A stretch of DNA of 64,000 nt from Neotabrizicola shimadae (GTDB taxonomy: Bacteria; Pseudomonadota; Alphaproteobacteria; Rhodobacterales; Rhodobacteraceae): positions 3,044,001-3,108,000 of the forward strand of contig NZ_CP069370.1 in the NCBI RefSeq assembly GCF_019623905.1, written 5' to 3'. Positions 9,073 through 18,817 of this stretch are shown piece after piece; within the stretch, counting starts at the first letter, position 1, and each line of letters opens with the position of its first letter. A program made the position numbers and the translations under genes. The notes under the pieces were generated by a model, which worked only from the letters and a program-made list of their open reading frames with translations, did no database searches and was not told where the DNA came from.

Positions 9073-10112
9073 CGGTACTCGATCAGCCGCACCCGCCGCC
9101 CCCGAAGCCGCGAAAGATAAAAGCCAAGCGCCCCCTGCGCCTCGGCAAAGCGCCCGATCACCGCGTGGACCGCCCGCTCCCAGGCCAGCCGCCCGCCCCC
9201 ATCGCGCAGCGCCAGCCGCAAGACCTGCGCGGGATAGGCGGCTAGCAAGAGCCAGCCCCAGGGGGACACCAGCCCCGCCACCACTGCGACGACCGGCAGC
9301 GCCACGCCCCAGGCCAGTGCCCGCCGCGTCTCGTGCAGCCAGTGCCGTTCCGGCGCACCGCCATGGAGCGAGGCGCCTTCGGCAAAGGCATGGCCCGTCC
9401 GCACCATCCGCCGCCACCATTGGCCGAACCGCAAGAGCCCCGCATCGTGCCAGGTCATCTCGGCATCTACGCGCCAGACCTCGCCCCCCGCCCGGATCAG
9501 CCGCAGGCACAGCTCCGGCTCCTCGCCCGCGATCAGGTCGTCGCGGTAGCCCCCCGCCGCCTTCACCGCCGCATACCGCATCAGCGCATCGCCGCCACAG
9601 GCCCGCGCCGGACCGACCGGCGTGTTCCACTCGTCATCCGCCAGCCGGTTCCAGACCGAGGCTTCGGGATGCCGCTCGCGCCGCCGCCCGCAGACCACGA
9701 CGGCGCGGGGATGTTCTGCAAACGCCGCCAGCGCGGTCGCGACGAACCCCTCGCGCAGCGCGCAATCGCCATCCAGGAACAGCACGAACTCCGGCGCCGG
9801 GTCCAACGCCGCCATCCCGGCGTTGCGCGCCCGCGCCGCGGTGAAGGGGCGCCCCATGTCCAGCGCCACCACTTCGGCTCTCGCCGCCCGCGCCAGCTCG
9901 ACCGAGCCATCCGTGGACCCGCTGTCCACATAGACCACCCGCCGCACCTGGCCCTCCAGCGCGGCCAGGGCCGCCGCCAGCCGCGCGCCCTCGTTCCGGC
10001 CGATCAGCACGGCATCCACCGTCACGGTTGCGGCATCTGGCGGCACGGCGCGGCTCCCTGTCCCTTCCCCTTCCTGACAGCCATGTGATGGGCTGCCAAG
10101 CCCCACCGACAT
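9069..10112 (-). CDS. Family 2 glycosyltransferase with C-terminal membrane segment
   Basis: A 347-residue GT2 enzyme. The N-terminal half shows the nucleotide-binding strand (VDAVLIGRNEGARL), the VYVDSGSTDG turn and the metal-binding LDGDC (DXD-like) motif; the C-terminal part carries one or two hydrophobic helices (around GVALPVVAVVAGL) that would anchor it at the membrane. It likely adds one sugar to the lipid-linked repeat unit. The ATG at 10112 has AAGGGAG upstream and is preferred to an in-frame GTG at 10139. Its 3' end overlaps the convergent WecG-type gene by four bases. Donor sugar and linkage cannot be deduced. Confidence 0.88.
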   Translation of the reverse strand: MSVGLGSPSHGCQEGEGTGSRAVPPDAATVTVDAVLIGRNEGARLAAALAALEGQVRRVVYVDSGSTDGSVELARAARAEVVALDMGRPFTAARARNAGMAALDPAPEFVLFLDGDCALREGFVATALAAFAEHPRAVVVCGRRRERHPEASVWNRLADDEWNTPVGPARACGGDALMRYAAVKAAGGYRDDLIAGEEPELCLRLIRAGGEVWRVDAEMTWHDAGLLRFGQWWRRMVRTGHAFAEGASLHGGAPERHWLHETRRALAWGVALPVVAVVAGLVSPWGWLLLAAYPAQVLRLALRDGGGRLAWERAVHAVIGRFAEAQGALGFYLSRLRGRRVRLIEYR

Positions 10113-10310
10113 GCCCGCTCCCTTCCATAAATCGGTCACATCGGTTACAGATCAACACATTGGGCGGGGGCCCGACATGTTAAGGCTTTCGGGCGCAGGC
10201 GGATGTTCCGCCAGTGGTCTGCGGGCTCATCCATGCCCCGTCCTTGGGCGGGGTTGCGTTTGTACCGGGATCGGCCTTCCAGGCCCACCCCCGACCTTGG
10301 GCCCAAAGTT

Positions 10311-11246
10311 ATGACGCGTGACCACAACATCTTGATGCCATTTGCGCCGCGACGCGAAGACTTGGGGCCCGCCGAGATGACCGTGAAGAAGGGGGATGAC
10401 CGGCCCGCCCCGCGCAGCGCTGCTGTGACGCTGTTTCGGCGCGGCACCGAACCCCATCCGCCCAAGCCCCATGACCGCCGCCTTGTCGCGCCGCAGATTC
10501 GCGCGCGCGATATCTTCTCGGGCAATGCGCCCGAAGCGCTGGTCAATTCCGCGCGAGTCTGGTCCTCGCTGAACCGGATCAACCTCGATGCGGGCGTGCT
10601 GGCCGGAAACGGTCTGTTTCCGCGCGCCGATGCCGAAAGCGCCGCCATGCGCTTCGACCTCCTGCGCACCCAGATGCTGCACGCCCTGGCCGAACGCGGC
10701 TGGAGCCGCATCGGCATCACCGCACCCCGCCGTGGCTGCGGCGCCTCGTTCATCGCCGCGAACCTGGCGCTCAGCTTCGCGCGCCGCCCGGACGGGTCCA
10801 CCGTGCTGATCGACCTCGACCTGCGCCACCCCGCGCTGGCCCGGCGGTTCGGCCTGGCCGACCTGCCACCGCTGCGTGCCTTCCTGATGGACGATGACCC
10901 GCTGGAAGCCCATTTCCTGCGCTATGGCCAGGGGCTTGCCCTTGGGCTGAACGGCCGTGCCGAGCCAGATCCGGGCTCCATCCTCCATGCCCGCGCCTGC
11001 GACATGGCGCTGGAGGCGGTATCCGTCCAATTGGAACCCGGCCTCATCCTGTTCGACCTCCCGCCGCTGCTCGAGGGGGATGAGGTGCTGACGCTGAAGC
11101 CGCAGCTAGATGCCGTCATTCTGGTGGCGGATGGCACGCGCACCTCGCCGGGCGACCTGAACGCCTGCACCCGCCTGCTGGAGGGCCAGGTGCCGATCCT
11201 GACGGCCATCCTGAACCGCGGCGAAGATGCCGCCCGCACGAGATAG
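10311..11246 (+). CDS. BY-kinase/CpsD-like P-loop protein with degenerate Walker A
   Basis: A 311-residue protein of the MinD/BY-kinase (CpsD, Wzc C-terminal) fold that normally partners with a Wzz-type membrane adaptor and drives polymer assembly by tyrosine autophosphorylation. Walker A' (VLIDLDLRHP) and the downstream FDLPP motif are present, but Walker A at residues 138-146 reads APRRGCGAS, with Ala145 where the essential lysine should be. There is also no tyrosine-rich tail. It may be a non-catalytic partner of the Wzz protein encoded five bases downstream. The start is uncertain: ATG 10311 is taken, ATG 10377 and an upstream ATG at 10203 are alternatives, none with a strong ribosome binding site. 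Confidence 0.8.
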   Translation: MTRDHNILMPFAPRREDLGPAEMTVKKGDDRPAPRSAAVTLFRRGTEPHPPKPHDRRLVAPQIRARDIFSGNAPEALVNSARVWSSLNRINLDAGVLAGNGLFPRADAESAAMRFDLLRTQMLHALAERGWSRIGITAPRRGCGASFIAANLALSFARRPDGSTVLIDLDLRHPALARRFGLADLPPLRAFLMDDDPLEAHFLRYGQGLALGLNGRAEPDPGSILHARACDMALEAVSVQLEPGLILFDLPPLLEGDEVLTLKPQLDAVILVADGTRTSPGDLNACTRLLEGQVPILTAILNRGEDAARTR

Positions 11247-11251
11247 CCGCC

Positions 11252-12607
11252 ATGGGCCAGATCCAAAGCCTTGGCGAGTTGTTCAGCCTGATCCGGCGCC
11301 ACATCCTGCTGATCCTGGCGGTGTTCGTCCTCGGCACGGCGCTCGCCGCCGTCTATGCCAAATCCCGTCCGGACGTCTATGAATCCACCGCCGTCATCCA
11401 GGTCGAAGCCAGCGAGATCGTGCGCCCCGGCGCAAACGGCGGCACCGCGCGGCCCGGCGAGGATGTAGGCGTCCTGCTGGACGCGATCGAACGGCGCCTG
11501 ACCACGCGCGACGCGCTTCTGGACCTTGCCCGAAGGCAGGGCATCCTGGTCGATGTTCCGCTGTCCGATGACCAGAAGGTCGCGCTTCTGCGCCAGTCCA
11601 TCAGGTTCCAGCCGATCTTTGGCCTTGGCTCTGCCGCCGGCCAGTCCGCCGGGCTTTCGGCGCTTGCCATCACCACCGGCCTGTCAGACCCGGAACAGGC
11701 GGCGCGCGTGTCCAACGACCTGGCCCAGACCATCCTTGATGCCTGGTCCGAAGGCCAGTTGTCCCGCACGCGCACGGCGCTGGATTTCTACCGCGCCGAA
11801 GAGGCCCGCCTGTGGAGCGAGATCACAAGGCTCGATGACGAGGTCGCAGCGTTCAAGAACCTCAACCCCGGCAGCCTGCCCACCCAGGCCAGCGCGCTGA
11901 ACCAGGAACTGCTGCGCCTGGACGATCAGACCCGCGCGCTGGACCAGCGCCGTCTGGTGGCCCAGGCCAGCCTTGACAAGCTGACGCAGGCCGGCGCGAC
12001 CCGCACCACGGAACAGCGCCAGCGCGAAGAGCTTGAAACAGAGCTTCGTCAGGTCGGTCAGCAACAGGCGGCGCTTTCGGCCCGCGTGGCGCAGATCCAG
12101 TCCGACCTTGCCCGTATGCCCGAGGTGGAAAAGGCGCTCGACGCCTACGACCGCCGCCGCCTGCAGCTTGAAGGCCAGCACACCGCCGTCACCGCCCGGC
12201 TGGCCGAGGCCGAAACCGCCGTTCGCCTGGCCGACAGCCAGCAAAGCGACCGCGTTGCCATGCTGGAACGGGCCCTGACGCCGCCTTATCCGGTGGGCTC
12301 CGGCGGCAAGAAAATGGTGGTGGCAGGCGCGATGGCCAGCCTTCTGCTTGGACTTGGTCTTGCGTTTATGCGCGATCTGATGCGCCCCGTGGTGCGCACC
12401 GCCGCCCAGATGGAACGCCAGACCGGCCTGCGCCCAGCCATGGTGCTGCCGGTGGTGCCCACCGGCCGCTCGGCCAGCCGCAAGGCGCGCCGGGCCGAGG
12501 CGCTGCGTGAGAAGCTTGCCGAAACGATTGCCGAAACGCCCCGTGCCACGCTGGCGCTTGGTGCCGGCGCGCTCTTGCTCTTCCTGGTGTCGGCCTTTCT
12601 CGTCTAG
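11252..12607 (+). CDS. Wzz/GumC-type chain-length determinant protein
   Basis: A 451-residue polysaccharide co-polymerase. A first membrane helix at about residues 18-38 is followed by the Wzz-type segment (VYESTAVIQVE), a long periplasmic region with coiled-coil stretches (about 170-340) and a second helix preceded by the proline-rich PPYPVGSGGKK motif. A third hydrophobic stretch ends the protein. It sets the length of the polymer and links inner-membrane polymerisation to export. The gene follows the P-loop protein by five bases, the typical split BY-kinase adaptor/ATPase arrangement. A 7-bp hairpin (12615-12631) lies just after the stop. Confidence 0.9.
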   Translation: MGQIQSLGELFSLIRRHILLILAVFVLGTALAAVYAKSRPDVYESTAVIQVEASEIVRPGANGGTARPGEDVGVLLDAIERRLTTRDALLDLARRQGILVDVPLSDDQKVALLRQSIRFQPIFGLGSAAGQSAGLSALAITTGLSDPEQAARVSNDLAQTILDAWSEGQLSRTRTALDFYRAEEARLWSEITRLDDEVAAFKNLNPGSLPTQASALNQELLRLDDQTRALDQRRLVAQASLDKLTQAGATRTTEQRQREELETELRQVGQQQAALSARVAQIQSDLARMPEVEKALDAYDRRRLQLEGQHTAVTARLAEAETAVRLADSQQSDRVAMLERALTPPYPVGSGGKKMVVAGAMASLLLGLGLAFMRDLMRPVVRTAAQMERQTGLRPAMVLPVVPTGRSASRKARRAEALREKLAETIAETPRATLALGAGALLLFLVSAFLV

Positions 12608-12614
12608 GACGCGC

Positions 12615-12631
12615 CCCGGCCGATGGCCGGG
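12615..12631. terminator. Hairpin between convergent wzz-like and exoY-like genes
   Basis: CCCGGCC-GAT-GGCCGGG is a perfect 7-bp stem with a 3-nt loop in the 45-bp gap between two convergent genes. It is placed where a bidirectional terminator would be, but there is no T-run on either side, so termination may be weak or Rho-assisted. Confidence 0.4.
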
Positions 12632-12652
12632 CCGCGCGCCTCGCATCTGCGC

Positions 12653-13357
12653 TCAGTAGCCGGTGCAGTTCAGGACGGTGTTCACCGTGCGCCCCAGAAC
12701 CTTCACGTCACAGGCCAAGCTCAGGTCGGCGTCATAGGCATCGTCATACTCGGCCCGCGCCTCGAAGGTCGTGCGGTTGCGGCCCGCCGTCTGCCAGTAA
12801 CCAGTGATGCCCGGACGCAGCCGGTAATAGCCCTGGCCCGGATACATCACGCGCTGCGACAGCATCATCGGCCGCGGTCCGACGAGGCTCATGTCGCCGG
12901 TCAGCACGTTCCAAAGCTGCGGCAGTTCGTCCAGCGAGCTGCGCCGGATGAACTGGCCCACCCGCGTGATGCGCGGGTCGTTCTTCAGCTTCTGGGTCGA
13001 ATCCCATTCCGCGCGGGCTTCGGGGTTTTCGGCCAGATAGCTTTCCAGCTTGTTGTCGGCATCGCGAACCATGCTGCGGAACTTCCACATGCGGAAAGTC
13101 CTGCCACCCATGCCGACCCGCGGCTGGTAATAGAATGGAGCGCCACCTTCCAGTGCGACAGCCAACGCCACTGCGGCAATTACCGGCACGATCACCGGGG
13201 CAGACAGCAGCACGGCGGCCACATCCAGAACGCGCTTCAGACCGTTGCGATATGGTTGGCGCCATCCGGACTTCTGCACTGCAGCAGGCAGCTCGTTGAC
13301 CGCAGGCACGGTCACGGCCGTGGGCACGTCAAGAAACTCCGGCAAATGCGCCGTCAT
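12653..13357 (-). CDS. ExoY/WcaJ-type undecaprenyl-phosphate sugar phosphotransferase
   Basis: A 234-residue bacterial sugar transferase (polyprenyl-phosphate hexose-1-phosphate transferase, PF02397 type) that starts repeat-unit synthesis by moving a sugar-1-phosphate from a UDP-sugar onto undecaprenyl phosphate. Visible family features are a re-entrant hydrophobic segment (about 45-68), the KFRSM motif, the SLDELPQLWNVL signature and PRPM, followed by the C-terminal RPGITGYWQ. The ATG at 13357 with AAGGGTG upstream is preferred to a GTG at 13366. It lacks the long N-terminal multi-helix domain of WcaJ, so it is the short ExoY type. It is convergent with the Wzz gene. Confidence 0.9.
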   Translation of the reverse strand: MTAHLPEFLDVPTAVTVPAVNELPAAVQKSGWRQPYRNGLKRVLDVAAVLLSAPVIVPVIAAVALAVALEGGAPFYYQPRVGMGGRTFRMWKFRSMVRDADNKLESYLAENPEARAEWDSTQKLKNDPRITRVGQFIRRSSLDELPQLWNVLTGDMSLVGPRPMMLSQRVMYPGQGYYRLRPGITGYWQTAGRNRTTFEARAEYDDAYDADLSLACDVKVLGRTVNTVLNCTGY

Positions 13358-13808
13358 TGTGTTCACCCTTGCAACAGTCCGGATCAGGAACGCAGAGCAG
13401 CGCTCGGGCGGGCCACAAATTCCTGTTTCATGGCGGCCTTTTGAGCCCTCGTCGGGGCGGAATGGGCAAGCTCTGTAGAAGTCATGTCAGGGTCCGTCTA
13501 ATCACTCGTTACCCTGCCATTTTACCCGTCTCGCCCCCTCCTTGACGATCACAGAAACCAGAGTGACGTCACGGAATGTGCGTCGCCGCGATGACCCAGG
13601 GTGAAGTTGGGGACAACACAAGACAACCGTGCGTTGACCACTCCCGCACTGGCTGTGCAGGTGCAGAGAAACTCGCGCGATTTGCCGGAAAGTGATTCGA
13701 AGACCGCAGCAAAGCCGCAGTCTTGCCAAGAACTCGCCGCAGGGTTGCCACGGCGTCGCCGTAATGTCCACCCGATTGTCGCCAGATTGGCGACGACCGG
13801 TCGCAGTG
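13358..13808. other. 450-bp non-coding region between exoY-like and rfbA genes
   Basis: No convincing gene: open frames here lack ribosome binding sites and recognisable proteins. It must hold the promoter of the exoY-like gene (minus strand) and the 3' end of the rfb operon. It contains a 10-bp palindrome GTGACGTCAC (13563-13572) and an inverted repeat GTCGCC-AGATT-GGCGAC (13778-13794) just past the rfbA stop, a possible weak terminator without a T-run. On the minus strand, TAAAAT near 13525 could serve as a -10 box, but I see no matching -35. Confidence 0.4.
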
Positions 13809-14687
13809 TCACTCGGCCAACACAGCCATCAGGTAGCGCCCGTAATCGTTCTTGCGGAACACCTCGGCGCGCTTGGCCAATTCCTGCCGCCCGATCCATC
13901 CCCTGCGGAAGGCGATCTCGTCCGGGCAACCCACTTGCAGCCCCTGCCGTTCGGTCAGGGTGCGCACGAAGTTGCCGGCATCCAGCAGGCTGCCATGCGT
14001 GCCGGTGTCCAGCCAGGCATAGCCGCGCCCCATCTTCTCGACCCGCAGCGTGCCTTCCGCGCGATAGGCTTCCAGCAGATCCACGATCTCCAGCTCGCCC
14101 CGCGCCGAAGGCTTCACCTGCGCCGCGAAGTCGCTGGCCCGTCCGTCCAGATAGTAAAGCCCGGTCACGGCAAAGTTCGATGGCGGGACCGGGGGCTTTT
14201 CCAGGATCGCCCGCACCGTCCCGTCGGCATCGAAATCCACCACGCCATAGCGCTCGGGGTCGGCGACGTGATAGCCGAAGACCGTCCCCCCCACCTCCAG
14301 CGCATCCGCCGCCGCCAGCTGGTCGGGCAACCCATGGCCGAAGAAGATGTTGTCCCCCAGCACCATGGCCGAAGGCGCCCCATCCAGGAAATCCCGCGCC
14401 AGCAGATAGGCCTGCGCCAGCCCGTCGGGCGAGGGCTGCACGATCCAGGTGAAACTTACGCCCCACTGGCTGCCGTCGCCCAGAAGCCGCTGGAACTGCG
14501 CCTGGTCGTCCGGCGTGGTGATGATGGCGATCTCGCGGATCCCGCCCAGCATCAGCACCGACAGGGGATAATAGATCATCGGCTTGTCATAGATCGGCAG
14601 CAACTGCTTCGACACGCCCATGGTGATCGGCCACAGCCGCGTCCCCGATCCGCCCGCCAGGATGATCCCCTTGCGCCCGCTCGTCAT
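13809..14687 (-). CDS. rfbA: Glucose-1-phosphate thymidylyltransferase
   Basis: A 292-residue RmlA/RfbA enzyme that makes dTDP-glucose from dTTP and glucose-1-phosphate, the first step to dTDP-L-rhamnose. The nucleotidyltransferase signature [11 protein letters not shown] is near the N terminus, followed by [12 protein letters not shown] and the magnesium-site motif [10 protein letters not shown]. Length fits the family. It is the last gene of rfbC-rfbB-rfbD-rfbA and overlaps rfbD by four bases (ATGA), which fixes the ATG at 14687. Allosteric feedback by dTDP-rhamnose is known for the family and is likely here. Confidence 0.97.
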   Translation of the reverse strand: MTSGRKGIILAGGSGTRLWPITMGVSKQLLPIYDKPMIYYPLSVLMLGGIREIAIITTPDDQAQFQRLLGDGSQWGVSFTWIVQPSPDGLAQAYLLARDFLDGAPSAMVLGDNIFFGHGLPDQLAAADALEVGGTVFGYHVADPERYGVVDFDADGTVRAILEKPPVPPSNFAVTGLYYLDGRASDFAAQVKPSARGELEIVDLLEAYRAEGTLRVEKMGRGYAWLDTGTHGSLLDAGNFVRTLTERQGLQVGCPDEIAFRRGWIGRQELAKRAEVFRKNDYGRYLMAVLAE

Positions 14688-15529
14688 GCCTTCGCTCCCA
14701 ATTCCACCAGTATCTCTGCCAGCCCGGCCCGCCAGTCGGGCCGGACGATGCCGAAATCCCGCTCCAGCGCGCTGCAATCCATTCGCGAATTCGCCGGCCG
14801 CTTCGCCGGCGTCGGATAGGCGCTGGTGGGGATGTCGTTCACCACGCAGGCCAGCCCCGCCTGAGCCATGATCTCGCGCGCGAAATCCGCCCAGCTCACA
14901 TCCGGCGCGCCGCTGAAATGATACGTCCCGCCCGGCTGGCCCGCCGCCATCGCCCGCGCCATCCCCACCAGCGCCCCGGCAATCGCCCGCGCCGGCGTCG
15001 GCCCGCCCACCTGGTCGGCCACCACGTTCAGGCTCTCCCGCTCGCGCCCCAGCCGAAGCATGGTCTTCACGAAATTCGCGCCATGCGCCGACACCACCCA
15101 GGACGTCCGCAGGATCGCCGCATTGCCCCCCGCCGCGCGCACCCCGATCTCGCCCGCCAGCTTCGACCGTCCATAGGCGCCAAGGGGCCCGGTCGGATCA
15201 TCCGGGCGAAACGGCCGGTCGCCCGTGCCGTCGAACACATAGTCGGTCGACACATGCAGGAACGGCACGCCCAGCCCCGCACAGGCCCGCGCCATCGCCG
15301 CAGGCGCCGCGCCGTTCACCACCGTGGCCGCCGCCTCTTCGCTTTCCGCCTTGTCCACCGCAGTCCAGGCCGCCGCGTTGATCACCGCGTCGCAGTCCCG
15401 CACCGCCGCCGCGCAGGCGTCGGGGTCCATCAGGTCGGCGCGGTCGCGCCCCAGGAACACCGCATCGGGCACCACCCGCGCCAGTTCCGTCGCGACCTGC
15501 CCGGTGCGACCGAAGACCAGCAGCCTCAT
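14684..15529 (-). CDS. rfbD: dTDP-4-dehydrorhamnose reductase
   Basis: A 281-residue RmlD that reduces dTDP-4-dehydro-L-rhamnose to dTDP-L-rhamnose with NAD(P)H. Seen are the N-terminal Rossmann loop GRTGQV, the STDYVFDG motif and the YGRSK catalytic Tyr/Lys pair of the extended short-chain dehydrogenases. The ATG at 15529 overlaps the rfbB stop as ATGA, and its own stop overlaps the rfbA start in the same way, indicating translational coupling throughout the operon. An upstream in-frame extension has no ribosome binding site and would run deep into rfbB. Confidence 0.96.
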   Translation of the reverse strand: MRLLVFGRTGQVATELARVVPDAVFLGRDRADLMDPDACAAAVRDCDAVINAAAWTAVDKAESEEAAATVVNGAAPAAMARACAGLGVPFLHVSTDYVFDGTGDRPFRPDDPTGPLGAYGRSKLAGEIGVRAAGGNAAILRTSWVVSAHGANFVKTMLRLGRERESLNVVADQVGGPTPARAIAGALVGMARAMAAGQPGGTYHFSGAPDVSWADFAREIMAQAGLACVVNDIPTSAYPTPAKRPANSRMDCSALERDFGIVRPDWRAGLAEILVELGAKA

Positions 15530-16566
15530 GCCTTCGTCCCCAGCCGTTGCCCCACGCCAGCCCGCTCCAGAAGCGGCCGCCACCAGGCCTCGTTGTCCAG
15601 GTACCAGCGCACCGTGCGCCGCAGACCTTCCTCCAGCGTGACCGAGGGCCGCCAGCCCAGTTCCTCGCGGATGCGCGACGGGTCGATGGCATAGCGCAGG
15701 TCATGCCCCGGCCGGTCGGTCACATAGGTGATCAGCCGGTCGTGCGGCGCGCCGTCGGGGCGCATCTCGTCCAGCAGGGCGCAGATCGTGCGCACGATGT
15801 CGATGTTCTTCGCCTCGTTCTCGCCACCGATGTTGTAGCTGCGGCCCAGCTTGCCCTTCGCCACCACCAGAAGCAGCGCGTCGGCATGGTCCTCGACATA
15901 GAGCCAGTCGCGCACATTCTCGCCCTTGCCATAAACTGGGATCGGGCGCCCGTGCAGCGCGTTCAGGATCACCACCGGGATCAGCTTTTCAGGGAAATGA
16001 TAGGGACCGTAGTTGTTGGAACAGTTGGTCATCACCACCGGCAGGCCATAGGTCTCGGCCCAAGCCCGCACCAGATGGTCGCTCGCCGCCTTGGATGCCG
16101 AATAGGGGCTGTTCGGCGCATAGGGCGTCTCTTCCGTGAACTTGCCCGTCTCGCCCAAAGTCCCGAACACCTCGTCGGTCGAGATATGGTGGAACCGGAA
16201 CGCCTCAGGCTTGCCAGCCCGCGTCCAGTGGGCGCGCGCGGCCTCCAGCATGTTGAAGGTGCCGGTCACGTTGGTCTGGATGAACTCGCCCGGCCCGTCG
16301 ATCGACCGGTCCACATGGCTCTCCGCTGCAAGGTGCATCACCGCGTCGGGGTTGTGCGTGGCGAAAATCCGGTCCAGCGCCGCCCGGTCGCGGATGTCGG
16401 CCTGTTCAAAGGAGTAAAGGTTCGACCGAGCCGCCCCCGCCACGTTCTCCAGGTTCGCCGCATAGGTCAGGGCGTCCAGGTTCACCACCTCGTGCCCGCG
16501 CGCCACCGCCAGCCGCACCACGGCCGAGCCGATGAAGCCCGCGCCACCCGTCACCAGAATCTTCAT
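15526..16566 (-). CDS. rfbB: dTDP-glucose 4,6-dehydratase
   Basis: A 346-residue RmlB that converts dTDP-glucose to dTDP-4-keto-6-deoxyglucose using bound NAD. It begins [14 protein letters not shown] (glycine-rich loop), followed by AESHVDRS, the STDEVFG segment with the catalytic Asp-Glu pair, and YSASKAASD with the Tyr/Lys of the extended SDR family. Length matches the family. The start at 16566 overlaps the rfbC stop by four bases. Order in the transcript is rfbC, rfbB, rfbD, rfbA. Confidence 0.97.
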   Translation of the reverse strand: MKILVTGGAGFIGSAVVRLAVARGHEVVNLDALTYAANLENVAGAARSNLYSFEQADIRDRAALDRIFATHNPDAVMHLAAESHVDRSIDGPGEFIQTNVTGTFNMLEAARAHWTRAGKPEAFRFHHISTDEVFGTLGETGKFTEETPYAPNSPYSASKAASDHLVRAWAETYGLPVVMTNCSNNYGPYHFPEKLIPVVILNALHGRPIPVYGKGENVRDWLYVEDHADALLLVVAKGKLGRSYNIGGENEAKNIDIVRTICALLDEMRPDGAPHDRLITYVTDRPGHDLRYAIDPSRIREELGWRPSVTLEEGLRRTVRWYLDNEAWWRPLLERAGVGQRLGTKA

Positions 16567-17129
16567 GCCTTGCCTTCGTAAACAAACGGAGAAACCCAAT
16601 CGCGGAACAGGGGCGCCGCCAGATCCTTGGCCGACAGCACCGGGTCGCCCGACAGACCCCAGTCCACGCCCAGATCCGGGTCGTCCCAGCGGACCGATCC
16701 GTCGCAGTCGGGCGCATAGGTGTCAGTGCACTTGTACTGCACTTCGGTGTCGGGCGTCAGGGTGACGAAACCATGCAGGAACCCTTTCGGCACCAGAAGC
16801 TGCCGGCCGTTCTCGGGCGTCAGTTCCACGGCCGTCCATCTGCCATAGGCCGGCGATCCCTTACGCACATCCACGGCGACGTCCAGGATCGCTCCGCGCG
16901 AACAGCGCACCAGTTTGTCCTGCGCCCGCGGCGGCGCCTGGTAATGCAACCCGCGCAGCGTGCCCTGGGTCGCCGAAAAGGAATGGTTGTCCTGGGTGAA
17001 GGCCAGGTCCAGCCCAACCGCCCGCATCCGCTCGGCGTTCCAGGTTTCCGAAAACCAGCCGCGGGCATCGCCGAACCGAGCCGGGGTCAGGATCAGAACG
17101 TCGGGAAGCGATGTCTCTTCGATCTTCAT
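16563..17129 (-). CDS. rfbC: dTDP-4-dehydrorhamnose 3,5-epimerase
   Basis: A 188-residue RmlC of the cupin fold that epimerises C3 and C5 of dTDP-4-keto-6-deoxyglucose. The catalytic base lies in TLRGLHYQ, and the substrate-stacking region [12 protein letters not shown] and the C-terminal WDDPDLG are typical. It is the first gene of the four-gene rhamnose operon; the promoter should be in the 299 bp between 17129 and the divergent glycosyltransferase start at 17429. The start is the ATG at 17129 with a GAAAGA stretch upstream. Confidence 0.96.
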   Translation of the reverse strand: MKIEETSLPDVLILTPARFGDARGWFSETWNAERMRAVGLDLAFTQDNHSFSATQGTLRGLHYQAPPRAQDKLVRCSRGAILDVAVDVRKGSPAYGRWTAVELTPENGRQLLVPKGFLHGFVTLTPDTEVQYKCTDTYAPDCDGSVRWDDPDLGVDWGLSGDPVLSAKDLAAPLFRDWVSPFVYEGKA

Positions 17130-17428
17130 GAAGCGTCTTTCTTTGCGCAGGCCCCGGATGGCCGGGGATTGGCGCAGGAATATGGCACAATCCAGAGAGA
17201 ACCCAAGGCTGATTGCGCCAGCCCTCGCATTGTTGCCGCTGTGCCGCAACCCGATGCGCAGCCCACGCCAGACCCGGATTTGCCCTTGCGTGAACTCCCC
17301 GCACCGGCATCCCCTTGAATGTGAGGCGGCGCCTTCCGCGCGCCGAAGCGAAGGGTGTTGCCCATGGCCGTGCTGCCAACGGCCCGGACAATTGATTGCG
17401 GATCGGGCCGGCCCCCCTGGGGGAACGG

Positions 17429-18631
17429 ATGAAGATCGCGTATCTCGTCAACACCCATCCGCGCGGTTCCACCACCTTCATCCGTCGCGAAATCCAGGCG
17501 CTCGAACGCATGGGCTGGCAGGTCCACCGCATCGCCATGCGCGCGGACGAGGCGCCTCTGGTCGACCCCGCCGACATCGCCGAGCGCGAACGCACCGAAT
17601 ATGTGCTGTCGCTCGGCGGTTGGGCGCTTCTGAAATCTGCGGTCGGATGGATGATCCACCGCCCGCGCCGCAGCTTCATGGCGCTGCGGCTGGCCCTTGC
17701 CTGCGGTAGCCGGGCCAATGCCCGCATCCTGCACCTGATCTACCTGCTCGAAGCCGCCCATCTCGCAAGGCGCTGCCGCGACCTCGACATCAAGCACCTG
17801 CACGCGCATTTCGGCACCAACCCGGCCACCGTCGCCATGCTGGCCAGCCTGTTGGGGGCGCCCGGCTTTTCCTTCACCACGCACGGGCCGGAAGAATTCG
17901 ACGCGCCTCTTGCCCTGTCGCTGCCCGCCAAGATCGCCCATGCCGAGTTTGCCGTGGCCGTTTCCTCCTTCGGCAGAAGCCAGCTTTGCCGGTGGGCCAA
18001 CCTGTCGGACTGGCCGCGCATCCATGTCGTACCCTGCGGCATCGAACCCTGGCGCTTTCCCGAACCCGCCGCCCTGCCCGCGGGCGGGCCGCATCTGGTG
18101 GCGATCGGCCGCCTGGCCGAACAGAAGGGCTTTCCCGTGCTGATCGAAGCGGTGGCGCAGGCATTGCCCGCGCTGCCCGGCCTGCGGCTCACCCTTGTGG
18201 GCGACGGCCCCCTGCGCCGCGCCCTCGAGGCGCAGGTGCACCGCCTTGGTCTGGAGGGCACCGTCACCTTCGCCGGCTGGCAGGACGAAGCGGGCGTGCG
18301 CACCGCGCTTGGCGCCGCGCAGGCCCTGGTCCTGCCCTCTTTCGCCGAAGGTCTGCCCGTGGTGGCGATGGAGGCAATGGCCGCCGGGCGCCCCGTCATC
18401 GGCACGATGATCGCCGGCCTGCCCGAGCTTGTGACACCGGAAACCGGCTGGCTGGTTCCGGCCGGCGATGCCCGGTCACTGGCGGGCGCGATGGCGGCGC
18501 TCGCCGCCACTCCTTCCGACCGGCTTGCCGAAATGGGCCGCGCCGCCCGCCGCCGCGCGCTGGACCGGCACGACATCGACCGCGCCGCCGCCCGCCTCGC
18601 TGCGCTGATCCAGGGCCTGCCCGAAGAGTGA
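17429..18631 (+). CDS. Family 4 glycosyltransferase
   Basis: A 400-residue GT-B retaining glycosyltransferase. The acceptor domain has HLHAHFGTNPAT and FTTHGPEEFD; the C-terminal donor domain has VAIGRLAEQKG and the E-x7-E type motif in PSFAEGLPVVAMEAM followed by GRPVI. Such enzymes commonly add mannose, glucose or rhamnose to lipid-linked exopolysaccharide units at the cytoplasmic face. The ATG at 17429 is preferred because GGGGGAA precedes it. It is divergent from rfbC and closes the polysaccharide locus on this side. Substrates are not deducible. Confidence 0.88.
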   Translation: MKIAYLVNTHPRGSTTFIRREIQALERMGWQVHRIAMRADEAPLVDPADIAERERTEYVLSLGGWALLKSAVGWMIHRPRRSFMALRLALACGSRANARILHLIYLLEAAHLARRCRDLDIKHLHAHFGTNPATVAMLASLLGAPGFSFTTHGPEEFDAPLALSLPAKIAHAEFAVAVSSFGRSQLCRWANLSDWPRIHVVPCGIEPWRFPEPAALPAGGPHLVAIGRLAEQKGFPVLIEAVAQALPALPGLRLTLVGDGPLRRALEAQVHRLGLEGTVTFAGWQDEAGVRTALGAAQALVLPSFAEGLPVVAMEAMAAGRPVIGTMIAGLPELVTPETGWLVPAGDARSLAGAMAALAATPSDRLAEMGRAARRRALDRHDIDRAAARLAALIQGLPEE

Positions 18632-18733
18632 CGCCGAAGGGGGTCACGAGGGACGCATCAGGGGACCATCGCCCCGATCCTTCGCGGGAAAATCCTGTCC
18701 CATAGGTCTCGCGGGAAACCCTGCCGGCTTCCC

Positions 18734-18812
18734 CTTGGTTAAGTCCAAGTTAATTCGCGCGCGCAACCCATTGATTTTACTCAGGCCGCGCAGGCGTCCG
18801 AGCTCGGACGCC
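18734..18812 (-). repeat. Dispersed repeat, copy 1, downstream of accA
   Basis: Read on the minus strand, it starts five bases after the accA stop with the 20-bp perfect palindrome GGCGTCCGAGCTCGGACGCC (18793-18812). Then comes an 18-nt spacer ending in AAAA, the box TCAATGGGTTGCG (18774-18762), seven bases and ATTAACTTGGACTTAACCA. The distal end can form CTTGG-6-CCAAG. It lies between two convergent genes. Copies 2 and 3 share its order and exact spacings. Confidence 0.85.
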
Positions 18813-18817
18813 CAAGG

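Noticed and set aside
13502-13771. Possible 89-codon minus-strand gene in the exoY-rfbA gap
   Set aside because: No ribosome binding site, no recognisable protein, and other frames in the gap are equally open.
13778-13794. Terminator for the rfb operon (GTCGCC-AGATT-GGCGAC)
   Set aside because: Stem of only six base pairs and no T-run; kept as a remark in the intergenic entry and not called as a feature.
18793-18812. Ordinary intrinsic terminator as the whole explanation of the palindrome after accA
   Set aside because: There is no T-run after the stem, and the exact 18-nt spacing and downstream boxes are shared by three copies, which a simple terminator does not require.
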